From: an uncultured Aeromicrobium sp.
GTDB lineage: Bacteria; Actinomycetota; Actinomycetes; Propionibacteriales; Nocardioidaceae
Assembly (NCBI GenBank): GCA_937873005.1
Contig: CALMUY010000109.1
Location: forward strand, 1-40,703
Reading direction: 5' to 3'
DNA: 40,703 bases
Shown: positions 35,612 through 40,703 of the stretch, piece by piece
Layout: each line of letters opens with the position of its first letter
Numbering within the stretch: the stretch's first letter is position 1
Program-made: the position numbers and the translations under genes
The notes under the pieces: model-generated
The model's input: the letters and a program-made list of their open reading frames with translations, nothing else
Database searches by the model: none
Told to the model about the DNA's origin: nothing

Positions 35612-36271
35612 TCAGGCGACAGTTGGGGCCAGACCAGCAATGCGTGTTCCGACGCGACGGCGTCCCACAGGCTCGCTTCCCGGAAGAGTTGTCGGCGCGT
35701 GTGGGTGTGCACGCATGCCATCAAGCATGAGCGTCACCATGCGCGACGCGATCTCTCGACGCTCTTCGGGTTTGAAGTTCTGGAGCGATCCGAGCGCAAG
35801 AGGAGCCGCAGACAAGTCTTGCCCGACGAGATCAGGACGCGCCGAACCCTCTCGTTGGGCGCGCTCGACAAATTCCGAAAGCGGTTCCACCCAGCCGCTG
35901 CCGGCTTTGTTGGTCGGATTGTTTTCAGCCTGCCGGCGCATGATTTCGCTGGTGGCCGGGTTGTCGAGCAAGAACAAGACACTCTGACGCAGGAAATGCT
36001 CGATCGCTTCCCAGCCCGTGGCCTGTGCTGCCGCCACTGCGGCGATCTCAGCGAACGAGTTCCTAATGCGATCAAAGAGCGCCTCAACAAGGTCCTCGTG
36101 TGAACTAAAGTTCCGATAGAGGGTGCCCACGCCAACGCCCGCGGCATCGGCGATGCCTTGAAGGGGTGCGTCCAGCCCGTGCTCGGCGAAGTACGTCTCG
36201 GCGGCAGCGATGAGCTTGACCCGATTAGCTACTCCGTCGGCACGCGAAGGACTTCTGCGTGTGGGAGCCAT
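35612..36271 (-). CDS. TetR/AcrR family regulator
   Basis: A 219-aa repressor. HTH at about residues 20-66 (VKLIAAAETYFAEHGLDAPLQGIADAAGVGVGTLYRNFSS), then an all-helical ligand domain with the FLRQSVLFLLDNPATSEIMRR region. TAGGCT lies 7 nt before the ATG. It stands alone between two tRNA genes, with no partner operon on the same side; a possible target is not evident. I see no palindrome in its own upstream region. Confidence 0.9.
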   Translation of the reverse strand: MAPTRRSPSRADGVANRVKLIAAAETYFAEHGLDAPLQGIADAAGVGVGTLYRNFSSHEDLVEALFDRIRNSFAEIAAVAAAQATGWEAIEHFLRQSVLFLLDNPATSEIMRRQAENNPTNKAGSGWVEPLSEFVERAQREGSARPDLVGQDLSAAPLALGSLQNFKPEERREIASRMVTLMLDGMRAHPHAPTTLPGSEPVGRRRVGTRIAGLAPTVA

Positions 36272-36398
36272 AGGGACAAGCCTAAAAGTCTGCGTGCCGT
36301 TTCGGGCGGAAACGCGAAAAGCGTGATCCTCACCCCACGGTGGCCGCTGGGCTACCGGCGTTGTAGAGTAGGCGAGGTTCTCATTCGATGAGAGCTGG

Positions 36399-36471
36399 GC
36401 GCCCGTAGCTCAACGGATAGAGCATCTGACTACGGATCAGAAGGTTTGGGGTTCGAATCCCTACGGGCGCG
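36399..36471 (+). tRNA. tRNA-Arg (ACG)
   Basis: Seventy-three nt: acceptor GCGCCCG/CGGGCGC, D stem GCTC/GAGC, anticodon stem TCTGA/TCAGA with loop CTACGGA (anticodon ACG, which would be read as inosine after editing), T arm TGGGGTTCGAATCCCTA. CCA is not encoded. TAGAGT about 30 nt upstream is a promoter candidate. Confidence 0.97.
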
Positions 36472-36509
36472 CGCTACGACCTTGGTTGCTCATTTGGCAC
36501 CGAGGTCAC

Positions 36510-36554
36510 TTCTTTTTCGAGACGTTCTTTTTCGAGACTGTCTTTTTCGACACT
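36510..36554. repeat. Three tandem 15-bp units
   Basis: TTCTTTTTCGAGACG (36510-36524), TTCTTTTTCGAGACT (36525-36539) and GTCTTTTTCGACACT (36540-36554), differing by one and three bases. All three minus-strand frames are open across it, two giving Lys/Arg-rich pentapeptide repeats. It lies in the 150-bp gap between tRNA-Arg and the dipeptidase terminator. Confidence 0.85.
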
Positions 36555-36620
36555 GCGCATTTGCCGATGAACTCCGACTCTGCTCGAGGTGGTTCAACAG
36601 TTGCATTTGGGACACAAAAC

Positions 36621-36654
36621 AAAGGTGCCCACCGTCGAAACGGTGGGCGCCTTT
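36621..36654 (-). terminator. Terminator of the dipeptidase gene
   Basis: AAAGGTGCCCACCGT (36621-36635) and ACGGTGGGCGCCTTT (36640-36654) pair over 15 bp with one G-U, CGAA loop. On the minus strand it is followed by GTTTTGTG. It lies 14 bp past the dipeptidase stop. Confidence 0.85.
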
Positions 36655-36667
36655 GCCATGCTGCGGC

Positions 36668-38713
36668 TTAGCTATAGATGCCAAACTCCTTGATGGAGTA
36701 GCCATACTTCGTGCCTCGCTTGACTCCAACCCAGCGAACGTACCGGCCAGACGCGTTGCCCGTGTTAATCACGTCCAAGCCGCCCTTGCGGTTCGTTTGG
36801 GTAGAAACCGTCGTCCAGTTCACACCATCATGCGAGGTTTGGATCTGGTAGTCCTTGCCGTAGGCAGATTCCCACTCGATCGTCACCTTCGACACCTGAC
36901 GTGTCGAACCAAGGTCAACCTGCAGCCACTCGTGGTCGTTCCATCCACTCGCGTAACGAGTCTTGGTTGAACCGTCGATCGCCTGCTTGGGCTTGTAGTT
37001 GTAGATCGGATTCGTCTCGTAGCGCAGTGCGGTTGCCACGCCCGAACGAGCCAGGTTTTCACCCTTGACCCACGAAGTCGTGGCTGCCCACGTCTTGAGG
37101 TAGGACTCGGAGCCTTGATTGAGATCGTCGATGACCGACTGGCCGCCGACCTTACGGATGCTCTCAATCCAGTCAGGAATCATTCCGTAGTGAGCGACAC
37201 CGTCGTCGTTGAAGTTCCAGACCCGCTCGCCGGTGACTTGCTTGTTGACTGTCGAGTTGCCGTTGGCCGTCGTAAACGGATAGCTAACCTGCGCAGCGGC
37301 ACTGGGCTTGCCTGGCGTTCCACCGAAGCCGTTCATGTCGGTGCCGTAACCGTAGCCAACGTTGTACTTGTCCAGCAACGGCTTGGCCTTGTTCCAGTCA
37401 CCTACGAAGGTTTCCGCACCATTGCCGTAGGAGGCGCCGAATCCACCGAGCGCGAACAGACGATCCTGGTATTCGGTGGCCATCCAGCTGTGGCTGGTGA
37501 CTGCACCCGGATAGCCTTCAGCTTCCAGAATGTCGAGGGCACGGTCGGCAGCCTTCGCACTCATGTGATCCAGTTCGACGATCATGCCGCGCTTGATCAT
37601 GCCGCGAAGTGCGTACTCGCCCAAGTCTGTCAAGCCCTTGGGGTTGCAGTGCGGGCCCTTCGGGTAGAGCGGAAGGATCGCTGGAAGCGAAGTGATCTGA
37701 GTCAACTCGTCCGGGAGAATTCCGCCTTCAACGGTGTGGTCGGCGACTTCGCCTTCCTTGCATGTCTTTGCGTCCCACCATTGACCGGTGGTCAAGAATT
37801 GACCGACGTTGACGATGACACCAGTCGTGCCGCCGTCGTAGCGAACTCCGCACAAGGCGTTGTCGAACTTGTGGCACAAGAACATGCTCGAGACGCCCTT
37901 GGCCTTCATTTCGTCAAGCCCCTTGTCGATGTCCGACTTAGAGCAGTTCGCAATACCCAAGGTCTGCTTGCATCCGAATGGTTCGGAAACTTCTACGCCC
38001 AAGACAACTGCGAGTTTGCCGGCTTCGATGACTTGGCGTGCTTCCGCAGGAGTCTTGACCACGCGGTACCAGCCCTTGCCTGCGCCACCGTATTGGTTGT
38101 CGATGAACGTCTGCAGGTCGTACGTGGCTTGAATCTGACGACGGACGGTGTCCATGTCGTTGCAGTTGTACTTATTCGGTCCTGCGACGATGCCAATGAT
38201 TGGGCACAAGGCTGGATTCGAGACCATGTCGTTGACCATGATGCGCTGTCCACCGCGCCATGCGCGTTCTACCCACTTGTAGTACATCTGCTGGTGGGTG
38301 AGCGAAGCGTGGTGTGGCCAATCCTTGAAAGTCGGCCAACCAGTCGTGTCGTGCTTGTCCGCGATGCCCTTGCCGCTCGTGTTCGTGATGTTCTCAAGAA
38401 GCGAGGTTCCGTGGTTCTTGCAGTCCTGGAGGGCGTCGGCGATGCCCTTGGTGCTGTAGGTGGAACCACAGACGGCATTACCGCCCATGCCGAGGTCCAT
38501 GAACATATGCGTGTGGGCATCGATGAAGCCAACGACTTCACCTTCGCTATTGGTGCCGCGATGCGGTTCACCAGTGATGTTGACTTCTGAGTCGACGGCC
38601 TGTGGGTTAGTTGGCACCCACCATCCCGATTCCGCTGAGGCGGGGGAGGCTAAGCCGACGACGAGCACCGCAGCAAATGCTGCTGAGACAAACGCGCCAA
38701 GACGACGAACCAT
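36668..38713 (-). CDS. Secreted M19-like dipeptidase/amidohydrolase with discoidin domain
   Basis: A 681-aa exported enzyme. Signal peptide MVRRLGAFVSAAFAAVLVVG, cleavage after ASA27. Metal-site candidates in order: H67/H69 (DAHTH), E241 or E244 (VEVSE), H383 (LDHMS), H408 (TSHSW) and D459 (GTDMNG), the layout of membrane-dipeptidase-type amidohydrolases, though the first motif is HxH, not HxD. Residues about 551-681 form an F5/8 type C (discoidin, CBM32-like) domain (AIDGSTKTRYASGW, WLQVDLGSTRQVSKVTIEWE), which binds sugars or surfaces. Many Cys suggest disulfides. Substrate unknown. AAGGAA lies 8-9 nt before the ATG; a promoter with an operator-like palindrome is about 120 nt upstream. Confidence 0.88.
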   Translation of the reverse strand: MVRRLGAFVSAAFAAVLVVGLASPASAESGWWVPTNPQAVDSEVNITGEPHRGTNSEGEVVGFIDAHTHMFMDLGMGGNAVCGSTYSTKGIADALQDCKNHGTSLLENITNTSGKGIADKHDTTGWPTFKDWPHHASLTHQQMYYKWVERAWRGGQRIMVNDMVSNPALCPIIGIVAGPNKYNCNDMDTVRRQIQATYDLQTFIDNQYGGAGKGWYRVVKTPAEARQVIEAGKLAVVLGVEVSEPFGCKQTLGIANCSKSDIDKGLDEMKAKGVSSMFLCHKFDNALCGVRYDGGTTGVIVNVGQFLTTGQWWDAKTCKEGEVADHTVEGGILPDELTQITSLPAILPLYPKGPHCNPKGLTDLGEYALRGMIKRGMIVELDHMSAKAADRALDILEAEGYPGAVTSHSWMATEYQDRLFALGGFGASYGNGAETFVGDWNKAKPLLDKYNVGYGYGTDMNGFGGTPGKPSAAAQVSYPFTTANGNSTVNKQVTGERVWNFNDDGVAHYGMIPDWIESIRKVGGQSVIDDLNQGSESYLKTWAATTSWVKGENLARSGVATALRYETNPIYNYKPKQAIDGSTKTRYASGWNDHEWLQVDLGSTRQVSKVTIEWESAYGKDYQIQTSHDGVNWTTVSTQTNRKGGLDVINTGNASGRYVRWVGVKRGTKYGYSIKEFGIYS

Positions 38714-38832
38714 AAGCTCACTTCCTTGAAAAGGTCTCTACTTCAAGACATTGAAGAAAGTGTGGCCCTGATCACGTATGAAATCAAGCACATTTTTGCA
38801 ACATGCGTAACACGCGTTCACTCAAATGACAG

Positions 38833-38876
38833 ATTATGCCTGCAATTGTTACTCGAAAGTAACTTACTACCGAGTA
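38833..38876 (-). promoter_or_regulatory. Candidate promoter and operator of the dipeptidase gene
   Basis: TACTCG-N2-AGTAA-C-TTACT-N2-CGAGTA (38850-38876) is a near-perfect palindrome of 27 bp. On the minus strand TTACTT (38862-38857), 18 nt and CATAAT (38838-38833) give a -35/-10 pair, the -35 lying inside the palindrome, as expected for a repressor site. It also sits just past the 3' end of the nitronate monooxygenase gene. Confidence 0.5.
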
Positions 38877-38893
38877 CGACTTTTTTCGGCGTT

Positions 38894-39874
38894 TTATCCG
38901 AATACTGATACGCGCTCGTCAAGAGCCCTGCGAGCTTCTGCAAATTCTTCAGCCAGACGTGCCACGAGATCACGCGCCGAGACCTGCGTTTTGACGGCGC
39001 CAATACCCTGCCCCGAGCCCCAAATGTCCTTCCACGCTTTTGCGTCAGAACCGCCACCTGAACCGAAATTCATCACCGAGGGATCAGACTCTGGGAGATT
39101 GCGCGGGTCGAGGCCTGCTGCTTCGATACTCCCGGACAGATAGTTGCCATGGACGCCGGTAAAGAGGTTCGAGTAGACGATATCTTTCGCGGTGCTCTGG
39201 ACAATCATTTCTTTGTACTCGGCCTGGGCGTTGGCTTCATGCGTGGCCAAGAACGCCGAACCCACGTAGGCGAAGTCAGCACCAGCCGCGAGCGCAGCCA
39301 GAATCGACCGGCCGTGAGCGATTGCACCTGACAGCAAGAGTGGACCATCGAACCAGTCGCGAATTTCTTGCACGAGAGCTAACGGCGACTGGACCCCCGC
39401 ATGCCCTCCTGCGCCCGCCGCAACCGCGATCAGGCCGTCGGCACCCTTGTCGATCGCCTTATGCGCGAACTCGTTGTTGATGATGTCGTGCAGCACGATG
39501 CCCCCGTACGAATGCACAGCATCGTTGATCTCGGTCCGCGCGCCGAGGGACGTAATCACGATGGGCACCTTGTGCTCAATGATCGTGGCCATGTCTTGCT
39601 CAAGGCGATCATTCGAACGATGCACGATTTGGTTCACAGCCACCGGGCCGACGGGCGCGCCAGCGTTAGCGGCACGATATGCCGCATTCGACTCGTTGAT
39701 TTCATCGAGCCATTCACCCAAGAGACTCGCGGGGCGCGCATTGAGCGCCGGGAAGGAACCCACGATTCCGGATTGGCACTGCGCCTTGACGAGCTCGGGG
39801 CCCGAGCAAATGAACATCGGCGACGCGACGACGGGCACCGTGAGTGGCTGGCTAAGGATCGCTGGGAGTGCCAT
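38894..39874 (-). CDS. Nitronate monooxygenase family protein
   Basis: A 326-aa FMN-dependent TIM barrel of the NMO/2-nitropropane dioxygenase family, acting on nitronates or a related substrate. N-terminal TVPVVASPMFICSGPELVKAQCQSGIVGSFPALNARP, then AVAAGAGGHAG (the FMN phosphate/His segment) and LLLSGAIAHGRSILAALAAGADFAYVGSAFLATHE match the family. It is divergent from a SnoaL-like gene across a palindrome at 39924-39941. No clear ribosome binding site. Confidence 0.92.
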   Translation of the reverse strand: MALPAILSQPLTVPVVASPMFICSGPELVKAQCQSGIVGSFPALNARPASLLGEWLDEINESNAAYRAANAGAPVGPVAVNQIVHRSNDRLEQDMATIIEHKVPIVITSLGARTEINDAVHSYGGIVLHDIINNEFAHKAIDKGADGLIAVAAGAGGHAGVQSPLALVQEIRDWFDGPLLLSGAIAHGRSILAALAAGADFAYVGSAFLATHEANAQAEYKEMIVQSTAKDIVYSNLFTGVHGNYLSGSIEAAGLDPRNLPESDPSVMNFGSGGGSDAKAWKDIWGSGQGIGAVKTQVSARDLVARLAEEFAEARRALDERVSVFG

Positions 39875-39923
39875 GAGTTAAGCGCTTTCGTTGTGAGAGT
39901 CAGACCTTGCGTCACGACCCATG

Positions 39924-39941
39924 TATGCAATAAGTTGCATA
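39924..39941. promoter_or_regulatory. Palindromic operator between divergent genes
   Basis: TATGCAA, TAAG, TTGCATA form a perfect 7-bp inverted repeat 50 bp from each of the divergent start codons (39874 and 39991). Size and position suggest a shared site for a MarR- or TetR-type repressor, whose gene is not in the window. Confidence 0.6.
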
Positions 39942-39990
39942 GTACTCGACGGGCCACCCCCTCGTCTAGACCTCCGGTAAAGGACTACTC

Positions 39991-40389
39991 ATGAGCACAT
40001 TTCGTACCGCAGTCGAACAACGCGACCTCGCAGCAATTCGCGAGCTCCTCGCCGATGACGTCAGATTCATCAGTCCCGTTGCTTTCAAGCCTTACGACGG
40101 CAAAGCCATCACGATTGCGATCTTGAGCAACGTGATCGAAGTGTTCCAGAACTTCCGCTACGTGAACGAGATCGGCACAACCAATGAGGCAGACCACGCG
40201 CTGGTCTTCGAAGCGGAAGTCAACGGGAAGACTCTCACGGGCTGCGATTTCCTTCACTACAACGAAGCCGGCAAAATCGACCAATTCATGGTCATGGTTC
40301 GCCCACTTAACGGAGCGACTGAACTCGCCAACGAAATGGCTGCCCGATTTGATCAGATCGTGGCTCAAGCAACTGCCGAAATGTCCTGA
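39991..40389 (+). CDS. SnoaL-like (NTF2 fold) protein
   Basis: A 132-aa single-domain cone-shaped fold protein: FRTAVEQRDLAAIRELLADDVRFISPVAFKPYDG at the start, GCDFLHYNEAGKIDQFMVMVRPLNG at the end, the typical NTF2-like opening and closing. Such proteins are enzymes or small-ligand binders; none is indicated. AAAGGA lies about 8 nt before the ATG. Divergent from the nitronate monooxygenase gene with which it may share control. Confidence 0.9.
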   Translation: MSTFRTAVEQRDLAAIRELLADDVRFISPVAFKPYDGKAITIAILSNVIEVFQNFRYVNEIGTTNEADHALVFEAEVNGKTLTGCDFLHYNEAGKIDQFMVMVRPLNGATELANEMAARFDQIVAQATAEMS

Positions 40390-40425
40390 TTGGCACTATC
40401 GAGTGAGCCAAGGCTTCACTCCGCA

Positions 40426-40474
40426 AAATGAAGGCGGGTTCGGCATGTTGACCATGCCGAACCCGCCTTCATTT
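40426..40474. terminator. Bidirectional terminator with 22-bp perfect stem
   Basis: 40426-40447 and 40453-40474 are perfect inverse complements over 22 bp with a TTGAC loop. Runs of A and T on both sides give T-rich tails in both directions. It separates two convergent genes (stop at 40389 on plus, 40499 on minus). Confidence 0.9.
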
Positions 40475-40498
40475 ATGAACGATTCGCCTATTCGCGAA

Positions 40499-40657
40499 TC
40501 ACAGTTGCGATTGGCGGAACTTGAATACCGCGAATCCGACGCCAGCGAGTAGGCCCAAAAACAAAAGGTTACGAAGAAAGTGCCCCTTCTTTTCTTCTTC
40601 TACGATCACTGGTTCGACAACTTCAGCAGCTGCTGCTTGCTTCTTACGACGTCCCAC
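40499..40657 (-). CDS. Small single-helix membrane protein
   Basis: A 52-aa protein: basic start VGRRKKQ, acidic middle (EVVEPVIVEEEKKG), one membrane helix (NLLFLGLLAGVGFAVFKF) and a short tail. I take the GTG ending at 40657, with AAGGAG 7 nt upstream; an in-frame start 14 codons earlier lies before that site. Function unknown. Confidence 0.7.
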   Translation of the reverse strand: MGRRKKQAAAAEVVEPVIVEEEKKGHFLRNLLFLGLLAGVGFAVFKFRQSQL

Positions 40658-40703
40658 AATGTCTCCTTGTTCGAATACTTGGCTTGTGACCAGTCTCACC
40701 CAT

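Noticed and set aside
36399..36620. Integration (att) site at tRNA-Arg
   Set aside because: No direct repeat of the tRNA 3' end and no integrase gene in the window.
37115..38590. 491-aa plus-strand ORF antisense to the dipeptidase
   Set aside because: Long but with no recognisable domain; the minus-strand frame has a signal peptide, catalytic motifs and a discoidin domain, so this is a shadow.

Overview
The window reads as a chromosomal segment of a mid-GC actinomycete (Actinomycetota). Three things point there: the purA, fba, pyrE, topA, tmk and Tad gene neighbourhoods, actinobacteria-restricted families (WhiB, the proteasome activator Bpa, GuaB1, DUF3151, BioQ-type control of biotin uptake), and many start codons preceded by a TAnnnT hexamer 6-7 nt upstream, the signature of leaderless mRNAs. 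I cannot name a genus. Coding density is high. There is no rRNA, CRISPR array, transposase or prophage.

Layout. 1-5836 (nearly all minus): purD (partial), purA, a DUF3151 gene, then a plus-strand AbiEi-like/DUF559-like gene enclosed by a 68-bp inverted repeat, then fba, a SpoU methyltransferase and pyrE. 5837-6207 is gene-free but holds a candidate small RNA ending in a C-rich-loop terminator. 6208-8254: a membrane PAS/degenerate-GGDEF protein, tRNA-Thr and chorismate mutase. 8276-16235 (minus): STAS anti-anti-sigma factor, methyltransferase, topA, tmk, holB and a secreted alpha/beta hydrolase, several with 4-bp overlaps. 16351-18639: an MrfA-like helicase. 18665-23374 (minus): a Tad pilus operon (CpaE/TadZ-like, TadA, TadB, TadC, Flp pilin, two TadE-like pseudopilins). 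23468-26597: a DUF488 fusion, a HAD phosphatase, a probable structured RNA at the position where mycobacteria carry Ms1/MTS2823, an Rv3662c-like gene and a methyltransferase. 26672-30597: GuaB1 (GMP reductase type), a BioQ-like TetR repressor and a bioY-ecfA-ecfT biotin transporter with two perfect tandem operators. 30620-32746 (minus): quinone oxidoreductase, Bpa, and a WhiB protein with an added HTH. 32783-36471: nitrilase, tRNA-Ser(UGA), two unrecognised membrane proteins, tRNA-Ser(GCU), a TetR regulator and tRNA-Arg(ACG). 36474-40703: a secreted M19-like dipeptidase with a discoidin domain, a nitronate monooxygenase and a divergent SnoaL-like gene around a palindrome, and a small membrane protein.

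How it fits together. Nucleotide metabolism (purD, purA, pyrE, tmk, GuaB1) and DNA topology/replication (topA, holB) form the core. The topA-STAS-helicase-Tad-HAD order is the syntenic block known from Streptomyces and Mycobacterium. Bpa implies a 20S proteasome elsewhere in the genome. The least explained items are the inverted-repeat cassette at 2270-3503, the two candidate non-coding RNAs, and the WhiB-HTH protein beside Bpa.
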